Source: Parachlorella kessleri (lineage: Eukaryota > Chlorophyta > Trebouxiophyceae > Chlorellales > Chlorellaceae). From it: a DNA stretch of 64,000 nt. The notes under the pieces were generated by a model. It was not told the DNA's origin and made no database searches. It saw only the letters and a list, made by a program, of their open reading frames with translations. The stretch covers positions 1 through 64,000 of the forward strand of contig BBXU01002019.1 of the NCBI GenBank assembly GCA_001598975.1, given 5' to 3'. The position numbers and the translations under genes are program-made. How positions within the stretch are numbered: position 1 is the stretch's first letter; each line of letters begins with the position of its first letter. Below, one piece after another: positions 31,296-41,612 of this stretch.

Positions 31296-34200
31296 TTATG
31301 GTGCTATGCAGTCCAGGGCATCCCCTGTAAGGGCACCAGATCCCGGCGCCAGGCTGAACAAGTCCTTCCACACCGCCGAGCCCTTCTCAAACTTGGGGTC
31401 CCGCGGTGTCAATGCCTCCTCTGCATGGCACAAGCAGGCAAGGAGCCACGCAGCAGGCTTACGGGCGCGGCACTTGAAATGCTCATGAAGCTTGGTCGCC
31501 GTGGTGGCACAATGTGACAGTGTACAAGAAGAAGGTACTGAAGCTCCCAAGCTCCATCCCTTCTGTGGTCCGCATGCTGCACGGGTAGATGGGGCTGGTG
31601 CCTCAAGCTCCATGTGGTCAGTCTGCCTCCCATCGGCGAAATGTAGCTGCACTACAAGTACTCTCTGAGCTGAGCTTGCCATACGGCCCACCTATAACAG
31701 CCTCGTCCGCTTCCTCCTCCTCCTCGATGCCCTCCCCCTCTCCCTCGGGCACCGAAGTTGTCCGCAGGTCGTGGCTCAGCGCGGTGCCCTCGCCCACAAA
31801 GGCGCTCACCACCTGGCCCACTGGCTGCCCCACTGCAATGCCTGCAGGGTAAGGCACACTTGCGCCCAGGCTTACGCATAGCTACGGGGACAAGCCACCC
31901 TGTTATGTACACTGGTGCACTTTCCTAAAACCCTCCTGGCACAAGAACTTAGGAGCACTTGTACTACAAGAGACAAAATGAGCGTGCCACTTGCGCCTTC
32001 TGCAGGCAACCTCATCAACGCGGGTTCCTGCAGGGTGACACCAAGCCTCATAAACAAGCAGTCACAGGTCCAAGGCATACCCATAAGCCTAAGGGACAAC
32101 TAGGGAAGGTCCAAGAAGGCACCTGGAGGCAGGTGCTGGCCATAAGAAGCCAGCATGGGAAGCTCCCCATTTGAGCCATCGAGGTTGGCGGAGCTCAATG
32201 CCGATTCATACCGCACTGAACAGGAGGAAGCATGCGCCAGATGGTTACCTATTAGCGCAGGGTGCAGTCAGCAAGCCTTCCTGAACAGTCTAGATGACAG
32301 CATGGAACGACTGTTTGAATGTTCTTTGCCGGTAAAGAAAGAACAAGGCCTTGGGCGGAGGCTAGGAGCTGTCATGCTGTATGGGAAGACTTCCCAGAAT
32401 TCAGCACTACACCCCAAGCAGCAGAGACTCACTGGCTTCCAGGCTCTGCACAGGGGTCATGCCAGGCTCGCCACAGGATTCCGAGCGGCCTGCGCAGCAG
32501 CCAATGCTACATACACCTGGGCACACTGTGACTTCTTGGCACATCAAATGGGCATTTATACAGGCGGCGGCCCAGACGGCTCCAGAACTGTCACCGTAGG
32601 GTGCTGACTAGGGTCCTTCGGGCGGAGCTCACAAAGAGAACCAATCTTGGCATATAGCAGGTACTTGCCATAATCCGATGCACGTTGCACTGCTGCATGC
32701 AGTGTGCAGTGCAGCACCCACCTAGGCTGGGCATGTGGACCCACGAGGGAAGCCCACGGCGCATGTTGGTGGCGCCCACCCTGGATTGCCGCGACTTGCG
32801 TCGCCGCTCCCGCGCCGCCATGACTGTCACCTGTACTTGTCAGGTAACTGCTCTTAGCCAAGGCTGCAATAGAGCACAGGGTAAAAGGCTGGTACAACAC
32901 ACTAGCAGGACCTGACATATCAGAGCAGCAGATGGCGCCTACCCTTCAAGGAACTGGCATCCTGACACCAAGAGCGAGCATCCTAGTCACTCTCGCCTTC
33001 AATGTGCCAACTACCTAGTATCTGCCGGCATGAATCTCCATATCCTTCTAACCTTTTTGAGGCACTCATCCATGGTGACCTCTATGGCACAGTTGGCTTT
33101 GATGGCTGACAGCTTCTCCCACACAGCCTTCCGCCCCTGCACAGCACATGTCCATTTGTGTAGACCCGCAAACCACAAACACATCAGGCAAACCCAAGGT
33201 CCTTGCTTCAACCTGCTCACCACAGGACGACAACTAAGCAAACACTTCCATGTCAACCTTGCGGTTTGATGCAGATGTAGGAAGAGTAGGCTTGGATGCC
33301 AAGTGACCGCAAGATGAGGTCAGTTGCAGGCTCCTACAGAGCCAGTCCAGATGCCAACTGGCCCAAGCTGCGGGCACCTTGGTAAATATCCTCACTGCAG
33401 GAACTATTCCTGGCTTCCCGTACCAAGCTTGTCTACAAGGAAACACCAACGAAGGCACACCACCATCAGCACCCAACAGGCACATAGCCAAGAAGCCCTG
33501 CTTTCTGTTGCTTTCCGGCGGCCCTTGCAGCACGCTGGAGAGCTCACCACTTGGATGGCGACCAGCAGGTCTTCGCGGGTGAGGTTGATCACGCTCTTTA
33601 GCGTGCCAAATGTAGTCACCTGGAGAGCATTGCAACAATGTTCAGCATCAGTGAGCGTCCGGCCAGCACCTAGGAATCGATTTTGCTCTTACTCAAACTG
33701 CATCCCTTTCTGGCGTGAATGCGCTCTGCTGTCCGGCGGAGATGCGGCAGACAGCCGCATGGCAAGACATGACAAAACATGGCGTGTCCTTCCCTACCTC
33801 AAACCCCGATGCACATCCCAGGCTTCAACCCACCGGCAGGATCATGTTGACATCCCCTCCCCACGGCTGGTTGAGCAGCTTAAGCAGCCGGCTGGCACCC
33901 AGCCAATGCGGCAGCACATCCATCAACTGCTTGCACCTGCAAGACGCACGATGGCACGAGCTAAACATAGCTGTTCCTGGCACAAAGTAGCCAAGTCCGC
34001 TTCCTGGCGCAGCGGCAAGATTCGGACGTCAAGTTGCTGGCAAAGCTAGAGATATCCGACTGCATTTGCAACTTTCTCTCCCCCAGTGGCAGGGCCTTGA
34101 CCGTGTCAGAGACTATCTGTAGCCACCGGCATGGAGTTTGATCGTGGAAGGCTTTCCACAAGGCAGGCAGGGCTTGAGCTCGGAACAATCTGACCACACA

Positions 34201-37200
34201 GCACTACAACAGACACCTGGCAGCAGCTTGGGTTGGAGCCATACAAGAGGACCTCAAGCGCAGCACAGTGGTGATTTGCGAGGGCCTCGTTGCCAGGCTG
34301 CTCCTAGTATTGCTAGCCCTCCAACACCTTGCAACAGCCAGCTATATGTTGCACAGGAGAGGTGCAGCGGCACCAGCCGGCGCCTACAAGTAACTCGCAC
34401 CTGTGCTTGAACTCGCCCTCAATCAGGTTGCCCAGCTTGCCAGGCATGGCCCGCTTGAACGCCACAATGGGCAACAGGTAGGGATTGCACTGGGAGACCT
34501 GCCAGGAGACAGGCAGGGCGGTCAAAGGGGCACCATGGATGCAATAGCATCTGCAGAGCACATCTCATGCAGAATGCCTTTGATATTAGCTACCCACGTC
34601 TCCAACAACCATGCTAGCAACATGACGCGCATAGCATTTCAAACATGGCTCTGCCGGGCGGACGCAGCATGATTCTTCAAGAAGCAACTCTGTCCTAATA
34701 ACTGCAAGTTTACCAGGAAGTAGTTGACATTGAACATCTCGCTGAGACCCCGCATGGGCAGGTCCTCTTCCAGGCTGCCATCCCGCCACCGCCGCTGCAT
34801 CTCAGCCGCTGCTTGGGCGGTGAACCTGCAGACAGTCCCAGGCAAACGCGAGTCAGGGGTAGGGTTATGGAAAACAATATGAAAAGCAGTATATCGTGTA
34901 GAGCGCTCGTCGCCCCATTGAAACCACAGCCGGCTCACACTGCTCAGCCCTCGGAACATCTATGCAAATGCGATCGCTAATGCCAGCCAGAATGTGTGCT
35001 GCTCCCCCAGCTTTCCTAGGTAGGTCAACCCTATACCGGCTGCGCTTCCAGCTTCCTTCCACGCTTTTCAACTCACGAGGGGTGTGGCTCACCTGACCAC
35101 CCGCCCCCGGTTGTCGCGGGCCATCAGGTCCTGGGGTGCGAACAGGAAGGGGAAGGCGGAGGAGCAGGCCACCGCGCTCCAAATGAGCACGTTGGGCGAC
35201 GTCAAGTAGTTCAACAGCCGCGGAGGCTCACTCGTGTCCGCAGCACACACGGCGATGTTCAGGATGCGACCTGCGGAGGGGAGAAGGTCACAGGCAGTGC
35301 AGATCAGTCACGCACAGAAGGAGGTCCAGACAATGCGAGTGATGGTCAAGTGGTGGTTGAGGGGTAAGTTGGGAGCCATTGCAGCATAGTCTTTGAGGAT
35401 AAACCAACAACTCTTCCAATGGCAGGTACAAGACCGGGCCACAGGTGGCAACGGCCCCTACCCCAAGGCCTGGAGCCCCTCTGCCTTTGGCGGTTGGCTA
35501 CTAGGAGCCTTACCTGTTCGCTGGTAGGCCTCTGCAAACGTCATGTCCCCCAGCAGCCGCCTGAGCCTCTCCTGCAGCACCTCGTGGTCTTGCAGAGTGC
35601 CCTGCAAGGCAGCATCCAATCATGTGCGCCCATTTGTTCAACCATATCTCAGACTCCATATATCAGCTCTCAGAATCCCACACAAGCACTGCAAGACAAG
35701 TCTGTACATTCGCGTTCCCAGCCCTTCCGTCTCCCCAGCGGAAGAGGGCAGCTCTAGTTGTAGGTGGAAGGGCATAAGCTTGTCAACAAGGCGGGCAACA
35801 GAAGCTGCAGCTGCATGATGGTGGGTGGTCGTCCATTCCTTGCAACCATGCCAACCGGCTTCGCCGCTAACTGACGCATGAGTGTAAAAAACACGGCGGC
35901 CCTACTTCACACCAAGCGCTCCAGCAGGGCAGCACTCTTCACAATGCCTACCTTGAAGACAAAGTGCTTGAGCAGGGCCCCAGGGGTGTTGTTGAAGTAA
36001 AAGTCAATGCCCTCCATCTCAGGTAGGCACTCGAAGAGCTCACACAGCTCATCATCCGTGCGGGTGCAGAGCATGGATGACACTGCACAGCGCAGCGCAG
36101 CATAGCATGTCAACAGAAAGTGGCACCGAATTGGCCCCAGTGGCTGCCAGGGGTCATTGCAAGCGATGCCAGACGATGGATGGGCCATGATGGCACCCTT
36201 TTTGCAGGCGCATGCACCAGCTTTAGGTCTGACCATCGGCAGAAGCCCCTGCTACCACCCTAGTGGCTCTGTGCAGACCAATGCCGCCTGCTTGCCTAGC
36301 CCAGGCAGCCAGTACAGCCACCATCACTCACCGATGGAGCCTGCACTGCTCCCAGATATGACTCTCGGCAGCATCCCGGCATCAAGGAGCGCTTGCACCA
36401 CACCCTGCGCAGGGAGTCACCAGCGGCACACTTCTTCCCAGGGACGCAGGCAGATGGCCACCACTTGCACTATCACACTCTAATCAATCACACTATAACA
36501 TGATGTGTCAGTTTTCTAGCATGCACCCTTCCCATATGCCACTCCATTTAGGGCCACACCATCCAGCGCAAGAGACCACAACGGTCGAAGCGCCACAGCA
36601 ACCTGTAGCTAGTTGTACAACGAAGCGACATGCTGGTCCCAAAAAAAGATAAACTGAAGGCAGGTGCAAGGTGGGCCCCAAGTACTTGCCAGGTGGAAAG
36701 CGCCAAAGCTGCCACCGCCGCTAAGCACGAGCGCTGTCCGCCCAAAGGCATGGCGCGCCTCCCTCAGAAAGTTGAGCTTTTCCTCCAGCGGTAGTTCTGC
36801 ACGTGCGGCAAGGAAGCTCAGGGATCACGCCAACGACCCCCGGTGAGTGCGAGTGCATTGCCACGGCTGGTGGGACAAGTGAAGCGATGCAAAGCGGACC
36901 ACTCCCACATCTCCGAAAATTGCCCCGAGCCCAACCTCGCTTCCCCCCGCAGCCGCCGCAAAGCAAAAAACTTTCAGCGCCGCGCAATACACAGTAGCGC
37001 CATCTCTGTAACTGGCCGCACGCAGGCCTGCCACAACGCACTTGCCGCTGACCAGCCTCACCTGGCGAGAAGGTCACGTCCCGCAGCCCATCTGTGACCT
37101 CCTGTATGTAGGCCTGGATGGGCTCCGGCACCACCGGGAAGTGCTCATGCAGCTCAGCGTTGGTCATGTTGCCCAGGTTGCGCAGCAGGTCCGCCCGCAG

Positions 37201-38521
37201 CGCAAACATGGTCTCCACCACCTCCCCACGCTCCCGCACCCGGGTCAGGTAGGCGCGCCGCTCCTGCACGGCCGGGAGCCGCTGAATGGAATTAGCAGTC
37301 CTCTTCATCAGCTATTTCAATTAGACTATATTTACTAATCAGAGTTTAATATCTTAGCCGCTCGCAACGCAAATGAACCGCTCACAAAAGGTTCTTGAAA
37401 CAAGGCGAGGGCAACAGATAGACATATGCTGTTCACACAGCAAGCATCATGGCCTGCGGGGTAATACCGAAGAATGCAACTAACACGACAGGCCGTAAAA
37501 GGACAGGGTGCCAACACATGCGCCAAGCTTGGGTAGGGCAAGAGCCCGCAGGCGCAGCCTCACCTGCACAAGCCGCCTGTCATACAGCCGAGCCTCCACC
37601 TGCCAGCGCGCCCGCTCGTCTATGCCATCCAGGTCTTCCAGTTCCAGTGCCGCGGAAGACCACTCACTACGACAGCACCACAATAGAGACTCGCAGCCTG
37701 TGTTGCAATTGACACACACCTTCACGGCTGCTCACTTTTCTTGCGCTGACTGCGCAGTGGGAAGAGGGGAGAGGCACAGGCTCCCATAGAGGTGAAATGC
37801 AGGCGGATGTTTTTCCAGCCATTTACACAGGCTGCCAACATCACAGTCGACCGAAGCGCCTGCCTATGTAGAAAGCAGCACAAACTGGTACTCCAAGGAA
37901 CCAACCATCTCAACCCGTACTGCCACGTAGGCACAACAACCTTTACTGCTCACTCGTAATCCTGCGCTTGGTCCATGGTTAGCAAAAGGTCTCGCCGGCG
38001 CTTGTGCTTGCCGCTTACTACCTCATGCCACTGCCGGAAGCCCCAGTGCAAGGCCTTGGCCGCCAGCACGCCAGCTGCAACAAGCAAATGTGCATGGGCA
38101 TAGCTGACTTGAGCCTCCGTCCCCACAGGAAACAACATTGTGTTACTGCGCCACGTCCATGGCCAGTACACCAGCAACATGCAGCCTTACTCTACGCCAC
38201 CACATTTAGTTTCTTGACGAAGTGCTCACCGAGCAGCACGTGCCATCGCCGCAAAGGGAAATACTGCCGCTCAAACTGCAGCATCCAGCGCCGGTACCCG
38301 GCCCTGCCGTAAAGCCAGCCGGCGAGCACGAGCACTTGACGGCCAAGCGCGGCTGCTAGGTGCTGAATGCTACGCCCTGCCCAGAGATTGAGGGCCACCA
38401 GCCGCCTGATTGGCTCCCCGGCTACCAGCAGCAGCTTCACAAGAGCAGGAGGGTCGCCCTCCGCCCTGCTGCTGTTGTTTTTGCTGCTGCTGCTGCCATG
38501 GCCTGGCAGAGGTCGTCTCAT
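31296..38521 (-). CDS. SDP1: SDP1-type patatin triacylglycerol lipase (18 exons, 746 aa)
   Basis: Exons in gene order: 38521-38230, 38074-37954, 37666-37564, 37263-37062, 36796-36690, 36404-36332, 36082-35952, 35601-35514, 35270-35093, 34825-34714, 34498-34401, 33936-33834, 33619-33548, 33136-33053, 32830-32722, 32215-32123, 31841-31692, 31420-31296. Phases agree throughout. The order fits SDP1/Tgl3-5 lipases, which hydrolyse TAG on lipid droplets. A hydrophobic N-terminal stretch comes first, then a DUF3336 region ([14 protein letters not shown]). The oxyanion loop GGGSFG is at about 266-271, the GSSAG elbow with nucleophile Ser295, and the catalytic Asp447 in WRDGS. A basic RRRK stretch precedes PSWVHMPSL, equivalent to the plant RIPSWN site. 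The tail is acidic ([12 protein letters not shown]). Intron 5 uses a GC donor (gcaagt). Exons 16-18 are less certain, but the in-phase stop and the partial copy at 24 kb support them. Confidence 0.88.
36684..36690 (-). other. GC-AG intron donor in the lipase gene
   Basis: Exon 5 ends in CAC CTG and is followed by gcaagt, the consensus form of a GC donor. Only this junction joins exon 6 in phase to give the family-typical FHLGVV. The nearby gt (one codon later) would break the frame. Confidence 0.75.
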
Positions 38522-39402
38522 GGGAGGTGGCTGCCTGCCTGGCGGCTTGAAGAGCGCTGAGACCTGGTGAGCTGGCCGCAGTCCGCTGCTCGCTGAATGG
38601 AGGGGGGCATGCAGGCAAAGAGACCACCGGAGGCTACAAGGAGGTCACAACCAAGCAGGCTCACAACAAAAGGTAATAAGCAGGCTTCTATGATCACGTA
38701 CAGAACCTCAAAAAGAAGCCTTCAGACTCGGCGCCCACAAGATTTCCGAAAGTTGACGATTGGCTAGAAGTGGTCCGGAACTGGCAGATTTTGTCATAAA
38801 TTAATGTGGAAGGAAGTTCCATGATCAATGGGTCTTGCAGGTGCTGGCAACATGGCTGGCTTTACAGATGCTGACGAGGCACACCTAGGCGCGGGGAGCA
38901 AGTGGCCAACAACAGTGCCATGCCAGCACCAGGTCCATACATAAAGACCCTCTTTGTCCTCCTTCCCTTCTACCGGTTCACGGTACTCCACTGCCTCATG
39001 CTGAATGTCCAGAGGGCCTAGGGCCTAGGGCAAGTGGGAGAGGCTTTGACTCCTATCTCTCTAATTAATAGAATTTGGTTTGCATCCTTGCAGCAGCTAC
39101 GCATAGCGCATACAGGGATCTCGTACACAAGGGATCTCATACCTTGCAGTACATAAACTTGCCCAATCACCCTCTTAGGGTGTGACCCTGCAATACCTGG
39201 CCAGTTTCGCAGTGCCCTGCTCCGTTTTGCGCCACTCCGATGAAATGGTAAGTACAAAGTGCGGGTGTCTCTTTGTGGTCCGTTGCTTCGCCAAGTTGCA
39301 TTGTAGGACCCGGATTTCTCAGGGCAAGGGACTAGCCTAGTGTGTAGGTCTGACTCTGCTTGCATTCTGACGTCCAATTGTTCACGCTGTTCGCTGCTGA
39401 CC
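38522..39402. promoter_or_regulatory. Divergent spacer, lipase / membrane protein
   Basis: About 880 bp between two divergent starts. No gene is supported. A minus-strand frame across 39018-39431 overlaps the start of the membrane-protein gene and has no other support. Upstream exons of either gene cannot be excluded. Confidence 0.4.
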
Positions 39403-40428
39403 ATGCAGGACGTGAAGGCTGGCAGTACCACGGACGCAAGAAGTCACATGGGAACTTTGGGACAGCCCCACGACATGTCCCTGGCCCAGTCCTTCAGCGA
39501 AAGCCAGACCAATAGATGGGCGGAACATGACGTCTTGGCGGGCTGCTTGTTAAGCAGCATGTATGTAATCGTGCTTTTTGTGGCCAACAGCCGTGGCCAG
39601 AGCAGCAGCCAGCCAGCCACAGTTGAAGCGAAGAGCGGCTGGGCGGCTAGTGCACACCAGCTAGCCTGCTTGTGCTTGTTGACTGTCCCAGCACTCCTCT
39701 CGCTGGCAGCCCCAGCTTGGTACAGGACCGGCAGGCGCCGAGCTGGGACCATAGCCCTTGCACGGTTGGGCACCATCTTTCTCCTGCCCACTGCCCAGCA
39801 ATTAGCCGATGGCGGCATCTTCGCTACAGTGGCCACTCCCGGGCAGCTGCTGCTGAAGTTTGTGGCTGGAACACGAGTGGCAAGCCTGGTCTTTATCTCT
39901 CTGGCCTACCCCCTCCCGCTGGGTTGGCTGCTACCCATTCAAGCCGCAGCAGCAGCCAAGGCAGTCGCAGAAAGCCACCAGCAGCTGTGTGCACTACCGC
40001 AGCTGGCATCGCCGCTGGCCATGCAGCTAGCCATGAGACTGGCCACATGCCTTAGGTGGGCTGTGCTCTTCCACCCCTCTGGAAGTCCGTCTTGGTGGCT
40101 GTTCAATCCTGCTAAGGAAGGGATGCCAGCCCAGGAAGCGGCCGTTCCTGGCAGCGTACTGTGTAGATCAGCAGCGCTGTGGCTGCAGCTGGTGTGGGGG
40201 TGGGCTCTGCCACTCCTCCTGCGGTGGCTGCTGACAGCCCGCGCTAGGAAGGCCTTCTACAGGTCCAAATGCAGACGGAGAGACTGTGATGTGTGTTTTG
40301 ATGTCAAGCATGCTGACTTGCTTGGCACGGGTGTGATGCTGGTGGTCTTCTTCTTGGTGTTTGCGCTTGTTGCTTGGGATGCAGTTCTCATTACCTCTTT
40401 TCAAGGTGTGGGAGTTGAGCTGAGATAG
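39403..40428 (+). CDS. Multi-pass membrane protein, unknown (single exon, 341 aa)
   Basis: A single long open frame in a window where every other gene is split. The first ATG in good context (gaccatgcagg, 39403) is used; the frame is open 21 codons further upstream, and the cag before gacgtg could instead be an acceptor of a 5' exon. Hydrophobic segments suggest five or more helices: around LLSSMYVIVLFVA, LLTVPALLSLAA, VASLVFISLAYPLPLGWLL, LQLVWGWALPLLLRWLL and VMLVVFFLVFALVAW. A Cys/Arg cluster (KCRRRDCDVCF) precedes the last helix. I do not recognise the family. The TGTAA signal 35 nt after the stop supports a real transcript end here. Confidence 0.65.
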   Translation: MQDVKAGSTTDARSHMGTLGQPHDMSLAQSFSESQTNRWAEHDVLAGCLLSSMYVIVLFVANSRGQSSSQPATVEAKSGWAASAHQLACLCLLTVPALLSLAAPAWYRTGRRRAGTIALARLGTIFLLPTAQQLADGGIFATVATPGQLLLKFVAGTRVASLVFISLAYPLPLGWLLPIQAAAAAKAVAESHQQLCALPQLASPLAMQLAMRLATCLRWAVLFHPSGSPSWWLFNPAKEGMPAQEAAVPGSVLCRSAALWLQLVWGWALPLLLRWLLTARARKAFYRSKCRRRDCDVCFDVKHADLLGTGVMLVVFFLVFALVAWDAVLITSFQGVGVELR

Positions 40429-41612
40429 GCGAGGGGACGATGGCAGTGCTTACGAACTAGCTTTGTAAGTGTGTTAAGAGTGTGGCTCTTGACCTTATTG
40501 GTGGCTTCTGTTGGGTCCTGGCTTAAAGGGTTGTGGCGAACACTTCTCCACAAACCCCTGCGCAGGCTCAGATGCACTTCCTTTTCTGTGTCAGGCATGG
40601 AATGTGCTTGTCATCCACACAGGTGTTCACTCTAGTTCGCGTCTGGGTCCTGAATATTGGCAAATATGCTGTTGTTGGATTTCATTGTTTAGGACACACA
40701 CGTCCCGTCCGCCCGGGCAACTGTTTAGTAGGGCAACAAGGTTCAAAGGCCACCTGCACCTGTTGATTGTGCTTAAATATGGCAATATAGGTTGGCAGCA
40801 TGGGTCCATTCATAGTGTGAGAAGGGTTAGGTATGTGTGTTGTTGCTCCATTGAGTGTGTCTTTGTAATCCTGGAGTGCCGGGACTTGGCTGTGTTGCTG
40901 GCAACAGAGTCTCCTCATTGGTGATCATCGTTCATGACTCCGTGCACTGGACTGGTACTTGTTGATGCTGACTCAGAGTCATTCAAGATTTCGTGCCGTT
41001 CTGGCTGTTGCCAGTGTTTACAGTTGCACAGACTTCACCCGTGCCCTTCTATGGCACAGCAGTGGTTTGGTGGAAGGGAAGGGGCAACCCCCGCCGTGTC
41101 TTGTTCTGCTGTTCAGCAAGGTCACTCAGTGACTGCCTTCAAGGCAAGACAAGTTTTGTTCTAACCTGCAAAAGCTGCTCAGTTTTCATCCCTACACCCT
41201 CCGCTTTGTACATTCTTCTGGCATGTTGCTGTGCAACAGGATGTACTACTGCAGTAACTGTGGTGCAAGAGGCTAAGTCCCAGTCTGCTACTTGGCGCAA
41301 ATGAGGCAACAGGCCTGGCATGCCCGCACCGTACACCCTGACAGACAGACATTCTGACTCACAGGTGGAACCATGGCGCCCTTGCCTACAGCCTGGGCCC
41401 CTTTAGCCAAAGCTTTCGGGCAGCAAAGGGAAGCTAGCTAGCTAGAGGCTGTTATGACTTCGGGTTTTGTTTCTGCCCTGCCTAGTACTGCGCTTGATGA
41501 GTAATAGTCAGGGCGCAACCGCCATTTGCGCATTCACGACACTTGCTCGCCCTTTACATGGCTACAGAGCAGTCCTTCATACGCTCCATATCATCGCTAA
41601 GCTGCAGACATC
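40429..41612. other. 5' flank of copy D, partly shared with copy E
   Basis: No gene. Blocks such as gtgccgggacttggctgtgt (about 40878) and the stretch from about 41390 to 41600 (gcctacagcctggg, then cgccctttacatggct) recur upstream of copy E at about 48320 and 48490-48690, so the promoter region was duplicated with the gene. Confidence 0.6.
40464..40468 (+). terminator. TGTAA poly(A) signal of the membrane-protein gene
   Basis: TGTAA 36 nt after the TAG stop, at a usual distance for a chlorophyte polyadenylation signal. Confidence 0.55.

Larger units (their letters stand above)
17068..32550. repeat. Tandem segmental duplication of about 8 kb (B unit and C unit)
   Basis: Unit 1 (about 17068-25030) and unit 2 (about 25406-32550) share the same order on the minus strand: lipase 3' exons 16-18, an intergenic stretch, then a MYND gene. 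Similarity covers the spacer as well: 22480-22580 matches 30870-30970 (both contain gcaggtcatactgg followed by ggatcattttt), and 23430-23640 matches 31080-31245. Unit 1 is truncated inside the lipase gene. Confidence 0.8.

Noticed and set aside
32556..32918. Minus-strand open frame of 120 codons
   Set aside because: It overlaps lipase exon 15 in another frame; the exon 15 frame joins both neighbours in phase and matches the plant SDP1 order.
39018..39431. Minus-strand frame of 137 codons near the membrane-protein start
   Set aside because: It overlaps the start of a better supported gene on the other strand and has no splice or composition support.
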